The notes: a model not told the origin generated them from the sequence alone. A stretch of DNA of 64,000 bases from Kineosporia babensis (GCF_021129305.1 NZ_JAJOMB010000033.1:1-64000); one strand, 5' to 3'. Shown: positions 8,399-17,169, counted from the stretch's first letter. Numbers and translations: made by a program.

Positions 8399-8490
8399 GA
8401 CAACTATATGTCGAACGGTTTCATCGGGCAACTAATTCAGCCGTTCGGGGTACCGCCAGGACCGGCGCGAACTGCGCTTATACAGTTGTC
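8399..8490. promoter_or_regulatory. Shared control region of two divergent marR genes
   Basis: The 128-bp gap holds nested inverted repeats. GACAACTATA (8399) mirrors TATACAGTTGTC (8479-8490) apart from a 2-nt insertion. CGAACGG (8412) mirrors CCGTTCG (8441). TATACA at 8479-8484 is a fair -10 box so close to the GTG at 8494 that the plus-strand transcript may be leaderless. Confidence 0.45.
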
Positions 8491-8493
8491 CGC

Positions 8494-8991
8494 GTGTCTG
8501 CAACAGATCCCCTTCCGCCGACCACCCCCGAGCCGGACGGCGCTGATGCGGTAGCCCGTGCGTACGTGACGATCGAGCAGGAACTCACCGTGCTGATCCG
8601 GCGTGCCCGGAGCTTCTCGGCCCAGATGTCCCGCGAGTTCCACCCCGACCTGGAGCCCGGCGCCTACGCCATGCTGCTCTGGCTGGATGATGCCGGTTCG
8701 GCCCGGATGACCGAGATGGCAGCCTATTTCGGGATCGGCAAGCCGACCGTCTCGCGCCAGCTGCAGCTGATGGAGAAGCTGGACCTGATCACCCGTGAGG
8801 TCGACGAGAACGACCGTCGGGCCCAGCGGCTGACCCTCACCGAGAACGGCGCGAACCTGGTGCACCAGGCCCGCCAGGCTCGCCGGGCCAGCTTCAAGGT
8901 CCGGATGGCGGACTGGACCCAGGAGGACCTGGACCGCTTCGCCGGGCTGCTCAGCCAGCTCAACGAGGACCTGAGCAGACCGACCAATTAA
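8494..8991 (+). CDS. MarR family transcriptional regulator
   Basis: This 165-residue protein has a clear MarR winged helix: LLWLDDAGSARMTEMAAYF, then the recognition helix GIGKPTVSRQLQLMEKLDLI, then the wing DENDRRAQRLTLTENG. Starting with GTG at 8494, it has little or no leader. It is divergent from another MarR gene, but the two recognition helices differ (GIGKPTVSRQ against GVDTSVVSRQ), so this is not a recent duplication. Its target may be the shared intergenic region, or the flavin oxidoreductase downstream on the same strand. Confidence 0.88.
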   Translation: MSATDPLPPTTPEPDGADAVARAYVTIEQELTVLIRRARSFSAQMSREFHPDLEPGAYAMLLWLDDAGSARMTEMAAYFGIGKPTVSRQLQLMEKLDLITREVDENDRRAQRLTLTENGANLVHQARQARRASFKVRMADWTQEDLDRFAGLLSQLNEDLSRPTN

Positions 8992-9005
8992 GCCCACCAA
9001 TTAAG
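8983..9005. repeat. 10-bp direct repeat at a stop codon
   Basis: ACCAATTAAG occurs at 8983-8992 and 8996-9005, the first spanning the TAA stop of the marR gene. It is AT-rich against its surroundings and could be a slippage duplication or a binding site. Confidence 0.4.
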
Positions 9006-9086
9006 GACGCCTCGTCCCCGGCTCGGTTCCGGATCAGGCCTTAGGGTCGGTTTCGACGAACTGGGCCGAGGATTTGGGGATGTGCT

Positions 9087-10484
9087 GTGGCCGGTAACGA
9101 CGTCTACGACGTCATCGTGATCGGGGCCGGGCCTGCCGGCGAGAACGTGGCGGGCCGGACCGCGGCGGGTGGGCTGAGCACCGCCATCGTCGAGCGGGAA
9201 CTGGTCGGCGGGGAGTGCTCCTACTGGGGCTGCATCCCCAGCAAGACGCTGATCCGTCCGGGTGACGTGATCGCTGCGGCCAAGCGGGTGCCGGGCGCCG
9301 ACGCCGCGGTGACCGGCCCGATCGACGTGCAGGCGGCGCTGGCCCGCCGCGACTACATGACCTCCAGCTGGGACGACTCCGGCGCGGTGCCCTGGCTGAA
9401 CGACAGCGGCATCGCCCTGATCCGCGGTCACGCCCGGCTCACCGGCCCGCGCACCCTCGACGTCACCGATTCCGAGGGAAACGTCCGCAGCCTGAGCGCG
9501 ACGAAGGCCGTGGTGCTGGCCACCGGCACCAAGGCCGTGGTTCCGCCGATCCCCGGCCTGGCCGAGGCGAATCCCTGGACGAACCGCGGCGTCACCGAGA
9601 TGAAGGAGATCCCGCAGCGGCTGGTGGTGATCGGCGGCGGTTTCGTCGGCGCCGAGATGGCGCAGGCGGTACGGCGACTCGGCGCCTCCGAGGTGACAGT
9701 GCTGGAGGGCGGGCCGCACCTGCTCTCCCGCGAGGAACCGTTCGCCGGCCAGGAGGTCGGCAAGGCCTTTGCCACGGAAGGTATTTCGGTTCGCACCGGG
9801 GTCAAGGTCACCGCGGTTGCCCGGGCCGGGGACGGCTCGGTGAAGGTGACGCTGGACGGCGGGGACGAGGTGGTGGCGGACGAGATCCTGGTCGCCACCG
9901 GGCGTAGGCCGGCCACCGATGACCTGGGTCTGGACCAGGTGGGACTGACTCCGGGCCAGCCGGTTTCGGTGGACGACCAGCTCGCGGCCACCGAACTGGA
10001 CGAGAAGTGGCTCTACGCGGTCGGTGACGTGAACGGCCTGGCCCTGCTCACGCACATGGGCAAGTACCAGGCCCGGCTGGTCGGCGACATCCTGCTCGGC
10101 AAGGACGCGCGCGACCGTTCCAGCCGGGACGTGGTGCCGCGGGTGACGTTCACCGATCCGCAGGTGTGCGCCGTCGGCCTGACCGAGAAGCAGTCCCGGG
10201 AGCGCGGTCTCGACATCCGGGTGGTCAGCACGCCGACCGGTGGTGTGGCCGGGGCGACCACCTCGGGCGACGGGATCGAGGGCACCAGCCAGATCATTGT
10301 GGACGTGGCCCGCGAGGTGATCGTGGGGGCGACCTTTACCGGGCCGGGAGTTTCGGAGCTGCTGCACTCGGCCACGATCGCGATCAGCGCCCAGGTTCCG
10401 CTGGCCGATCTGTGGCACGCGGTGCCGAGTTTCCCGACGCTGAGCGAGGTCTGGCTGCGGCTGCTGGAGAGTTACGGACTCTGA
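9087..10484 (+). CDS. FAD-dependent pyridine nucleotide-disulfide oxidoreductase family enzyme
   Basis: This 465-residue flavoenzyme belongs to the lipoamide dehydrogenase/mercuric reductase family. In order it has the FAD Rossmann loop GAGPAGENVAG (about 12-22), the redox pair CSYWGC (C-x4-C, about 46-51), the NAD(P) Rossmann loop GGGFVGAE (about 180), the second FAD motif GDVNGLALLTHMGKYQ (about 313) and a dimerisation domain. The C-terminal His-Glu dyad is altered: HAVPSFPTLSE has Phe where lipoamide dehydrogenases have the catalytic His of HPT. It is probably not a true lipoamide dehydrogenase. GTG at 9087 follows GGGGA by 6 nt. The substrate is unknown. Confidence 0.88.
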   Translation: MAGNDVYDVIVIGAGPAGENVAGRTAAGGLSTAIVERELVGGECSYWGCIPSKTLIRPGDVIAAAKRVPGADAAVTGPIDVQAALARRDYMTSSWDDSGAVPWLNDSGIALIRGHARLTGPRTLDVTDSEGNVRSLSATKAVVLATGTKAVVPPIPGLAEANPWTNRGVTEMKEIPQRLVVIGGGFVGAEMAQAVRRLGASEVTVLEGGPHLLSREEPFAGQEVGKAFATEGISVRTGVKVTAVARAGDGSVKVTLDGGDEVVADEILVATGRRPATDDLGLDQVGLTPGQPVSVDDQLAATELDEKWLYAVGDVNGLALLTHMGKYQARLVGDILLGKDARDRSSRDVVPRVTFTDPQVCAVGLTEKQSRERGLDIRVVSTPTGGVAGATTSGDGIEGTSQIIVDVAREVIVGATFTGPGVSELLHSATIAISAQVPLADLWHAVPSFPTLSEVWLRLLESYGL

Positions 10485-10496
10485 ACCACAAACAGA

Positions 10497-10533
10497 GGAC
10501 GCCCGACAGCGCGAGGCTGTCGGGCGTCCTTTT
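10497..10533 (+). terminator. Intrinsic terminator
   Basis: A perfect 14-bp stem (GGACGCCCGACAGC with its complement at 10516-10529), 5-nt loop and TTTT run. It ends the oxidoreductase transcript and may serve the convergent helicase gene too. Confidence 0.92.
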
Positions 10534-10547
10534 GTTACTGGTTCAGA

Positions 10548-12101
10548 TCAGTTGGCCGGGGCCTGCTGACGCGGAGCCCGGTTCGGACGCCCGCTGCTCG
10601 GGCGGCCACGACCGGCACCGTTCCCGCGCGGGGCGCCACCCTCACGGTGACCGCCGCCACCGTTGTAGCCGCCACCTCCGCCGCCGGAACGACGACGCTG
10701 ACCGCCGCCCCCACCGCCCCGGCGCTCAGCCGAACGCTGCGGGATCGGACGGACCTCGATCGGCTCGCCGGACTCGGCCAGTTCCCGCACCACGGCGTGA
10801 CCCGGGTGCACCGAGTCGGTGGTGGCGGTGACCGAGGCGTCGCGGTGCAGCCGGTTGATCTCGCGGTTCTGACCCGGCTCGGTGAACGCGACCACGGTGC
10901 CGCGGGCGCCGGCCCGGGCGGTGCGGCCGGAGCGGTGCAGGTAGTCCTTGTGGTCGCCGGGCAGGTCGTAGTGCACGACCAGGTCCACGTCGTCCACGTG
11001 GATGCCCCGGGCGGCCACGTCGGTGGCGACCAGGACCCGCGGCGAACCGGCAGCGAACGCGTCCAGCGCCCGCTGACGCTGGTTCTGGTTCAGGTTGCCG
11101 TGGATCGCGGTGGCCTCGGCCCCGGCCCGGGACAGCTGGCGGGCCAGCCGGTCGGCGCCGTGCTTGGTGCGCACGAAGAAGATGGTGCGCGCCGGGCGGA
11201 CAGCGATCTCGCTGGCGACCAGCAGCTTCTCGGCCGGGCCGCTCATCGAGAAGACCTTGTGGTCCATCGCGGTGGCGGCGTCGGTGGTCGGCTTCACGGC
11301 GTGGAAGGCCGGGTCGGTCAGGTACTCGGTGACCAGCTTGTCCACACCGCCGTCGAGCGTGGCCGACAGCAGCAGACGCTGCGCGTCGGCCGGGGTGGCG
11401 TCCAGAATCCGCCGGACGGCGGGCAGGAAGCCCAGGTCGGCCATGTGGTCGGCCTCGTCCAGCACGCTGATCTCGATCTGCGACAGGTCGGCGGCGCGCC
11501 GGTCCATCAGGTCGATCAGCCGGCCCGGGGTGGCCACCACGACGTCCACGCCACGACGCAGCGCGTCCATCTGGCGGGAGATCGACAGGCCACCGACGAC
11601 CGTGGTGACGCGCAGGCCGAGCGGGCGGGCCAGCGGGTTCAGGGCCTCGTTGACCTGGCGGGCCAGCTCCCGGGTGGGCACCAGGATGACGGCGCGGGGG
11701 GTGGCCGCGACGCGCTGCTTCGGCTCGGCGGCCAGGCGCGCGAGCACCGGGATGCCGAAGGCCAGGGTCTTGCCGGACCCGGTCTGGGCGCGGCCGAGCA
11801 CGTCCCGCTTGGCCAGCGCGTCGGGCAGCACCCGGGTCTGGATCGCGAACGGCTTGTCCATGCCCTCGCCGGCCAGTGCGGAGACCAGCTGACGGGGAAG
11901 GCCGAGCTCGGCGAACGACTGCTCGGCCGGGGCGGGAGCCTCGGCGGCGGCGATCAGGGCCTGCTCGAGCGGGCTGGGGCCGGCCTGCGGACGGGGACGC
12001 CCGGAGGAACGGCGCGGACCACCCGGACGACCACCGGAGCGGCGGGAGTTACCGCCGAAACGCGAAGAGGACGTGCGGGGACGGTCTGAGGTATACGGCA
12101 T
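10548..12101 (-). CDS. DEAD-box ATP-dependent RNA helicase
   Basis: This 517-residue helicase unwinds RNA duplexes in ribosome assembly, mRNA decay or cold adaptation. Core motifs are all present: AQTGSGKT (I), PTRELA (Ia), TPGRL (Ib), DEAD (II, in VLDEADHMADLGF), SAT (III), VATDVAARGIHV (V) and HRSGRTARAG (VI). The core is flanked by a basic Arg/Ser/Gly-rich N-terminus (1-45) and a Gly/Arg-rich C-terminal tail with RGG-like repeats (from about 455), typical of RNA-binding tails. ATG at 12101 is used. The gene stands alone behind a long 5' region. Confidence 0.93.
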   Translation of the reverse strand: MPYTSDRPRTSSSRFGGNSRRSGGRPGGPRRSSGRPRPQAGPSPLEQALIAAAEAPAPAEQSFAELGLPRQLVSALAGEGMDKPFAIQTRVLPDALAKRDVLGRAQTGSGKTLAFGIPVLARLAAEPKQRVAATPRAVILVPTRELARQVNEALNPLARPLGLRVTTVVGGLSISRQMDALRRGVDVVVATPGRLIDLMDRRAADLSQIEISVLDEADHMADLGFLPAVRRILDATPADAQRLLLSATLDGGVDKLVTEYLTDPAFHAVKPTTDAATAMDHKVFSMSGPAEKLLVASEIAVRPARTIFFVRTKHGADRLARQLSRAGAEATAIHGNLNQNQRQRALDAFAAGSPRVLVATDVAARGIHVDDVDLVVHYDLPGDHKDYLHRSGRTARAGARGTVVAFTEPGQNREINRLHRDASVTATTDSVHPGHAVVRELAESGEPIEVRPIPQRSAERRGGGGGGQRRRSGGGGGGYNGGGGHREGGAPRGNGAGRGRPSSGRPNRAPRQQAPAN

Positions 12102-12420
12102 GTAGTGCGACTACTCCATCGGTGTGCATGAGGCCACGCCGTTCGGAGACGTCGGGTCCGCGACGGAACCCGACCTGAGGCTCCGGCGGCCGGCGGGCGG
12201 CCTTCGACAGCGCAGGCCGGGGCCGGCGGTGTCTGTGATGGAGCGACTCTTTACGTGCGACCACGCGGGCGGCTCGCCCGCGAGAGCGGCGGTGCAGATC
12301 GCATCGCCAGTGGGGTTAGCGTAGCAGTGACTAGATTTCTTCCCGGCGCCGGTGATCTTGCCGGGACGTTACCGGTCCGCGAACCGTGCGTGGAGGAGAC
12401 CTGACCGGCCGTCGCCGGCT
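12102..12420. other. 319-bp gap: leader and promoter of the helicase gene
   Basis: No gene is supported here. It must contain the helicase promoter on the minus strand. A GCGGGC/GCCCGC hairpin with 5-nt loop lies at about 12268-12284, and a CCCGGC/GCCGGG stem at 12342-12365 could end the upstream oxidase transcript. A leader of over 150 nt would fit autoregulated cold-shock helicases, but no -10/-35 pair is convincing. Confidence 0.4.
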
Positions 12421-13746
12421 TCACCCGGACGCCGCACCCACCCGTCCCAGCACCCGGTCCAGGTAGCCGTTCGAGAACATCCCCTTGGGGTCCAGCCGGT
12501 CCCGCAGCGCGGCGAACTCGTCCAGCAGCGGGTACACCCGGCGCAGGCCGTGCACGTCCAGCCCGTGCAGCTTCCCCCAGTGCGGACGGCCGCCGTAGTC
12601 GGCCATGATCCGCTCCACCGCGCCGAAGTAGGCGGCGTGCTCGGCCCGGGCCGGAACGTGCACGGCGATGAACGCGGTCTCCCGGCCCGAGGCCATCGAC
12701 AGCGGGATGTCGTCCGGGGCCAGCACCCGGATCTCCACCGGGAACGGGATCCGCCAGCCGGCGTTCTCCACCGCGTCGCGCACCCGGCGCATCGCCTCGG
12801 GCAGCCGCGCCCGCGGGATGGCGTACTCCATCTCCTTGAACCGGACCCGGCGCGAGGTGATGAAAACCCGCTCGGAGCGGTCGGTGTAGGTGCGCGATCC
12901 CCACAGCCGCACGGCCACCCGGTTCAGCGGCACCACCACGGCGGGCACCCGGCGGCCGGTGGCGACCATCATCCGGAACACGTCGTTGGCCACCAGTTCC
13001 TCGTCGAACCAGGTGCGCATCCGGCCCAGCGGGGCCAGCCCGTCCTCCAGCGGCAGCCGGGTCTTGTAGCGGGTCTGCACCCGGTCGGTGTGCGGGAACC
13101 AGTACAGCTCGAAATGGTCGATGCCCTCGGCCAGTTCGGTGAAGTCGGCGAGCACCTCGGCCAGCGGCAGCGAGACCTCGCGCACCCGCAGCGCGAAGGC
13201 CGGGACGGTCTGCAGGGTCACCGTCGAGATCACCCCGAGCGCACCCAGGCTGACCCGGGCGAACTCGAACACGTAAGGGTTCTCGGTGGGCGAGCAGCGC
13301 AGCACCTCACCGTCGGCGGTGACCAGCTCCAGCGCCCGCAGCTGGGCGGAGATGGTGCTGAACCGGGTGCCGGTGCCGTGGGTGCCGGTGGCCAGCGCCC
13401 CGGCCACGGTCTGCCGGTCGATGTCACCGAGGTTGGGCAGGGCCAGGCCGACCCCGGCCAGGATGTCGTTCAGCCGGTGCAGCGGCATCCCGGCCTCGAC
13501 CGTGACCAGGCCGGTGGTGGTGTCGATGCTGATCACCCCGGCGTGCCGGTCCAGCCGCAGCTGCAGATCCTCGGGGCGGGCGATGCCCGAGAACGAGTGC
13601 GAGGAGCCGATCGGCCGCAGCCGCCGTTCCTGGGCCGCGGCGTCCCGGACCGCCTCGACGATCTCGTCGGTCCCCCGCGGCGTCAGGACCGAGCAGTCCG
13701 CCTGCTCGCACCCTGCCCAGTTCGCCCACTTGGCCTCGCTGATCAT
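12421..13746 (-). CDS. FAD-linked aldonolactone oxidase-like protein (D-arabinono-1,4-lactone/L-gulonolactone oxidase family)
   Basis: This 441-residue oxidoreductase is of the VAO/ALO type. The PCMH-type FAD domain carries RPIGSSHSFSG (about 46-56), whose His is the family's usual covalent flavin site, followed by the LPNLGDIDRQTVAGAL and TGTHGTG blocks. The C-terminal ALO domain ends with RPHWGKLH and DPKGMFSN. Members oxidise sugar lactones or polyols with release of hydrogen peroxide. ATG at 13746 has a G-rich site 5 nt upstream; the reading frame upstream to 13926 overlaps the divergent gene and is discarded. Substrate choice between lactone and alditol is open. Confidence 0.88.
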   Translation of the reverse strand: MISEAKWANWAGCEQADCSVLTPRGTDEIVEAVRDAAAQERRLRPIGSSHSFSGIARPEDLQLRLDRHAGVISIDTTTGLVTVEAGMPLHRLNDILAGVGLALPNLGDIDRQTVAGALATGTHGTGTRFSTISAQLRALELVTADGEVLRCSPTENPYVFEFARVSLGALGVISTVTLQTVPAFALRVREVSLPLAEVLADFTELAEGIDHFELYWFPHTDRVQTRYKTRLPLEDGLAPLGRMRTWFDEELVANDVFRMMVATGRRVPAVVVPLNRVAVRLWGSRTYTDRSERVFITSRRVRFKEMEYAIPRARLPEAMRRVRDAVENAGWRIPFPVEIRVLAPDDIPLSMASGRETAFIAVHVPARAEHAAYFGAVERIMADYGGRPHWGKLHGLDVHGLRRVYPLLDEFAALRDRLDPKGMFSNGYLDRVLGRVGAASG

Positions 13747-13879
13747 CGCGCCCCCACGACAAAATAGGACGAGCGTCCAGATCGCCCCAGCGTGACCCTC
13801 TCGCCCTCCGGAGTCAACGGTTATCCACCCTGAGTTTCGGACGCTTGACCGATCCGCCCGATACGTCAACGCTTGCGCC

Positions 13880-15094
13880 ATGACTGCGCTGGCCTCGCCC
13901 CTGACCACCAAGGCCCGACTGGACACGGCGACGGCTCATCTGGACCCACCGGTGGCCGTGGTCGACCTGCCCGCCTTGGACGCGAATGTCGCAGACCTGG
14001 TGCGGCGAGCGGCCGGTAAGCCGATCCGGCTGGCCAGCAAGTCCATCCGCTGCCGGGCGGTGCTGGAGCGGGTGCACGCGCAGCCCGGCTTCGCGGGAGT
14101 GCTGGGTTACACGCTGGCCGAGGCGATCTGGCTGGCCACGGATCCCGTCCACCCCTTTGAGGACGTGGTGGTCGGCTATCCGACGGCCGAGCGGGAGGCG
14201 TTGCGCCGGCTGGCCGCCGACGACGTGGCCCGGCAGCGGGTCACGCTGATGATCGACTCGGTCGAGCAGCTCGACTTCATCGACGCGGTGGCGCCCGGGC
14301 ATCCGGACTTCCGGGTCTGCCTGGACATGGACGCCTCTTTGCGGATGGCCGGCGGGCGGGTACACATCGGCACCCGGCGTTCCGGGATCTTCACCGCACA
14401 GGACGCCCGCGCCTTGGCCCGGATCATCGGTGCCCGTTCGGGTTTCGTTCTGGACGGGCTGATGGGCTACGAGGGTCAGGTCGCCGGGCTGGGCAACCGA
14501 CCCCCGGGAAAACCGTTGTACGGCATCGCGGTCACCGCGATGCAGGCGCTGTCGGTACGGGAGCTGGCCACCCGCCGGGCCGAGGTGGTGGCGGCGGTGA
14601 ACGCCGAGTTCCCGCTGCGGTTCGTGAACGGCGGCGGTACCGGGAGCCTGGAGACGACGGCGGCCGAGGACGCGGTCACCGAGCTCACGGCCGGTTCCGG
14701 GCTTTACGGGCCAGGGCTTTTCGACGGCTACCGGCACTTCTCCCCGGCCCCCGCAGCGTTGTTCGGTACCGATGTGGCGCGCCGGCCGGGTTCGGGTTTT
14801 GTCACGGTGACCGGTGGCGGCTGGATCGCCTCCGGCCCGTTCGGGGCCGACCGGGTACCGATTCCAACCTATCCCCAGGGGCTTTCGCTGATCGGAACGG
14901 AAGGTGCGGGCGAGGTGCAGACGCCGCTGAAGGGTAAGCCGGCCGACGCGCTGAGCATCGGTGACCGGGTCTGGTTCCGGCACGCCAAGGCCGGCGAGCT
15001 GGCCGAGCACGTGGCCGCTTTCCAGCTGGTCGCGGCGGACGGCACGGCGACCGAGGTGCCCACCTACCGGGGCGAGGACCAGCACTTCCTGTGA
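13880..15094 (+). CDS. PLP-dependent amino acid deaminase/aldolase (alanine racemase N-terminal fold)
   Basis: This 404-residue enzyme has the fold-type III PLP barrel of alanine racemase and D-threonine aldolase. PLP Lys lies in RLASKSIRC (about residue 53). The barrel ends with the phosphate-binding VNGGGTGS stretch (about 250-257). The C-terminal D-serine dehydratase-like domain has FRHAKAGELAEH (about 373-384), where His residues form the expected metal site. Such proteins act on D-3-hydroxy amino acids. It is divergent from the lactone oxidase, sharing a 133-bp promoter region. Coregulation is likely; a joint pathway is not established. Confidence 0.85.
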   Translation: MTALASPLTTKARLDTATAHLDPPVAVVDLPALDANVADLVRRAAGKPIRLASKSIRCRAVLERVHAQPGFAGVLGYTLAEAIWLATDPVHPFEDVVVGYPTAEREALRRLAADDVARQRVTLMIDSVEQLDFIDAVAPGHPDFRVCLDMDASLRMAGGRVHIGTRRSGIFTAQDARALARIIGARSGFVLDGLMGYEGQVAGLGNRPPGKPLYGIAVTAMQALSVRELATRRAEVVAAVNAEFPLRFVNGGGTGSLETTAAEDAVTELTAGSGLYGPGLFDGYRHFSPAPAALFGTDVARRPGSGFVTVTGGGWIASGPFGADRVPIPTYPQGLSLIGTEGAGEVQTPLKGKPADALSIGDRVWFRHAKAGELAEHVAAFQLVAADGTATEVPTYRGEDQHFL

Positions 15095-15109
15095 GCGCGG
15101 ACAGCGGAA

Positions 15110-15140
15110 GCGGGCCCTACCGCTGCCAGGTAGGACCCGC
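15110..15140. terminator. Bidirectional terminator hairpin
   Basis: GCGGG-C-CCTACC pairs with GGTAGG-A-CCCGC around a 7-nt loop, with one internal mismatch. It lies between the convergent aldolase and Gln-rich genes. No T-run is present. Confidence 0.7.
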
Positions 15141-15160
15141 GACCGTCACTGCACTTGCTG

Positions 15161-15703
15161 CTACAGCTGGGTATCGATCTCACTCCCTGATTGTGTGAAT
15201 GTCACCGTCATCTCGGAGACCTGCAGACCGGTTGCGTCCTCGATCTGCTGGAACTCCTCAATCGCCTCCGACACCGAGCTCACCGTGGTGTTCTCGTTCA
15301 GAAACGCGTCGACGGCCGTCTGATCGAGTCCCTGCTGCACTGCGGACAGATCATTCTGATCGGCAATCACCTCCTGAGACGCCTCCAGGCCCTGGTCGAT
15401 CAGGATCTGGTCCTGGAGCTGAGCCTGCTGGATCCCGAAGGTCTCCAGCGAGGCCTGGATGTCGTCGGCCCTTTGCTGAGCCTCCAACTGGGCTTCCAGC
15501 TGGATCTGACGTTCGTCCTGCCGGTCCAGGACCGCCTGCTGAGCCGAGTCGGTCCGTTGCGCCTGGTTCGCCAGACGGGCCTGCTGGTCCGTCAGCGCCT
15601 GGGCGTTCTGGGTGCGCAACTCGTTCTGCTGGGCGAGGAACTGGGCCTGCTGGCCGATCGCCGTGCTGGTCTCCCCGAGGTCACCGATCGGGCCGATACT
15701 CAT
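15161..15703 (-). CDS. Glutamine-rich, acidic coiled-coil protein of unknown function
   Basis: I do not recognise this 180-residue protein. About residues 15-110 are almost all polar (Gln, Ala, Asp, Glu, Leu, Arg) in heptad-like spacing, predicting a long coiled coil. The rest is acidic with a compact C-terminal part (VSEMTVTFTQSGSEIDTQL). There is no Cys, no signal peptide and no membrane segment. ATG at 15703 has GAGG 7 nt upstream. It follows the tetR gene by 65 bp and ends at a hairpin, so it could be the last cistron of the ABC exporter operon. A structural, scaffold or secreted-filament role is conceivable, but nothing shows it. Confidence 0.75.
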   Translation of the reverse strand: MSIGPIGDLGETSTAIGQQAQFLAQQNELRTQNAQALTDQQARLANQAQRTDSAQQAVLDRQDERQIQLEAQLEAQQRADDIQASLETFGIQQAQLQDQILIDQGLEASQEVIADQNDLSAVQQGLDQTAVDAFLNENTTVSSVSEAIEEFQQIEDATGLQVSEMTVTFTQSGSEIDTQL

Positions 15704-15768
15704 GTCTGTACCTCGATTCTGGTCGTGGTGACGGACACCCTCAGCATCGGCCCGGACCCCGGAAGTGG

Positions 15769-16425
15769 TTACCCCTCCGGTCCGCCGATCGGCGGAACCG
15801 CATTCGGCATTCCCCCGGGCGGCCCAGCCCCCGGTTGCGGCCCGGCCGGGCCGGTCGTCGAATCCACCACGCCCTGGATGATCGGGGCGATCAGGGTGCT
15901 CATCTCGGCTCGGGAGGCGGAGGCCAGCGGCTCCAGACGGATCACGTAGCGGGCCATCATGATGCCGACCATCTGGGCAAAGGCCCGGGCGGCGACCGGG
16001 CGGGAAGCACCGAAGGTCTGTTCCAGCCGGGGCATCAGCACCTGCTCCAGGATGCTGCGCAGCATGCCCGCCCCGAGCTCGCCGGTCATCGAGCCGCGCA
16101 GCAGGGCCAGCAGCGGCGCCCGGCGCTCCTCGTCGTCCCAGACTTCGATGATCAGGCCGGCCAGGCGCTGCCCGAACTCCTCGCGCGGGCCGGCCGCGAA
16201 CATCTCCGGCAGCACCTCGAACGGGTTGACCGGGAAGTTCACCGAGGCGATGAACACCTGCTCCTTGGAACCGAAGAAGTGGTGCACGAGCGCGGGATTC
16301 ACCCCCGCCGCAGCGGCGATCGCCCGGATCGTGGTGCCCTCGTAGCCCCGGTCGGAGAAGAGCTTTGTCGCGGCGGCGAGGATCTCGTCGCGCGTACCGG
16401 AGTTACCCGGCCGCCGTCCGGCCAC
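15769..16425 (-). CDS. TetR family regulator of the ABC exporter
   Basis: This 218-residue repressor has the TetR helix-turn-helix near the N-terminus (TRDEILAAATKLFSDRGYEGTTIRAIAAAAGVN followed by LVHHFFGSK, in two blocks) and a helical ligand and dimer domain. The last 25 residues are Pro/Gly-rich and probably disordered. GTG at 16425 lies 15 bp after the permease stop, making it third cistron of ATPase-permease-tetR. Autoregulation of the operon through the palindrome over the ATPase start codon is the simplest model. Confidence 0.9.
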   Translation of the reverse strand: MAGRRPGNSGTRDEILAAATKLFSDRGYEGTTIRAIAAAAGVNPALVHHFFGSKEQVFIASVNFPVNPFEVLPEMFAAGPREEFGQRLAGLIIEVWDDEERRAPLLALLRGSMTGELGAGMLRSILEQVLMPRLEQTFGASRPVAARAFAQMVGIMMARYVIRLEPLASASRAEMSTLIAPIIQGVVDSTTGPAGPQPGAGPPGGMPNAVPPIGGPEG

Positions 16426-16440
16426 GTTCCCATCACGTCC

Positions 16441-17169
16441 TTACGCTGTCTTCCGGCGCAGCGTCACCGCCCCCAGTCCGAGGGCCAGCAAAGCTGCTGC
16501 GGCAACGATACCCAGGTCCCGGACCAGGTTCTGGTCGGTACCGGCGGCGATCGCGGCCACCGCCTCGACCGCGTACGACAGCGGGAACACATTCGAGACC
16601 GCCTCCAGCACCGGGGTCATCGCCTCCCGGGGCACGAACAGCCCGCACAGAAACACCTGCGGCATCACCACCAGCGGCATGAACTGCACGGCCTGGAACT
16701 CGCTGCGGGCGAACGCGCTGGTGAAGAGGCCCAGCGCGGTCCCGAGGAGAGCGTCCAGGGCGGCCACCAGGACCAGCAGCCCGACCGACCCGCCCACCTC
16801 CAGGCCCAGCCCCGCCACGGTGACCAGGACCACCACCCCGACCTGGAGCAGCGCGGTCAGGCCGAACGCCAGGGCGTAGCCGAGCAGGAAGTCGAGCCGG
16901 CCCAGCGGCATGGTCATCAGCCGTTCCAGCGTGCCGTCGCGACGTTCGCGCAAGGTCACCACCGACGTCACCAGGAACATGATGGTGAACGGGAAGATCC
17001 CGATCAGGGCCGGGCCGGTCCGGTCGAAACGCTCCGGCTGGTCCAGGACGTAGCGCAGCAACACCATCAGGACCGAGGGGAAGAGCACCAGCAGCGCCAC
17101 GGTGCGCCGGTCGTGCCCGAGCTGCTGCAGCACCCGGCGGGCGGTGGCCCAGGTGCGCGCCCCGCTCAC
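16441..17169 (-). CDS. ABC-2 type exporter permease
   Basis: This 242-residue membrane protein has six predicted helices, an N-terminal cytosolic segment and the ABC-2 signature region LRERRDGTLERLMTMPLGR before the second helix. The FPLSYAVEAV stretch before the last helix is also typical of the family. GTG at 17169 overlaps the ATPase stop by 4 bp (GTGA). Together with the ATPase it forms a drug- or lipid-type efflux pump of DrrAB style. The exported compound is unknown. Confidence 0.9.
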   Translation of the reverse strand: MSGARTWATARRVLQQLGHDRRTVALLVLFPSVLMVLLRYVLDQPERFDRTGPALIGIFPFTIMFLVTSVVTLRERRDGTLERLMTMPLGRLDFLLGYALAFGLTALLQVGVVVLVTVAGLGLEVGGSVGLLVLVAALDALLGTALGLFTSAFARSEFQAVQFMPLVVMPQVFLCGLFVPREAMTPVLEAVSNVFPLSYAVEAVAAIAAGTDQNLVRDLGIVAAAALLALGLGAVTLRRKTA

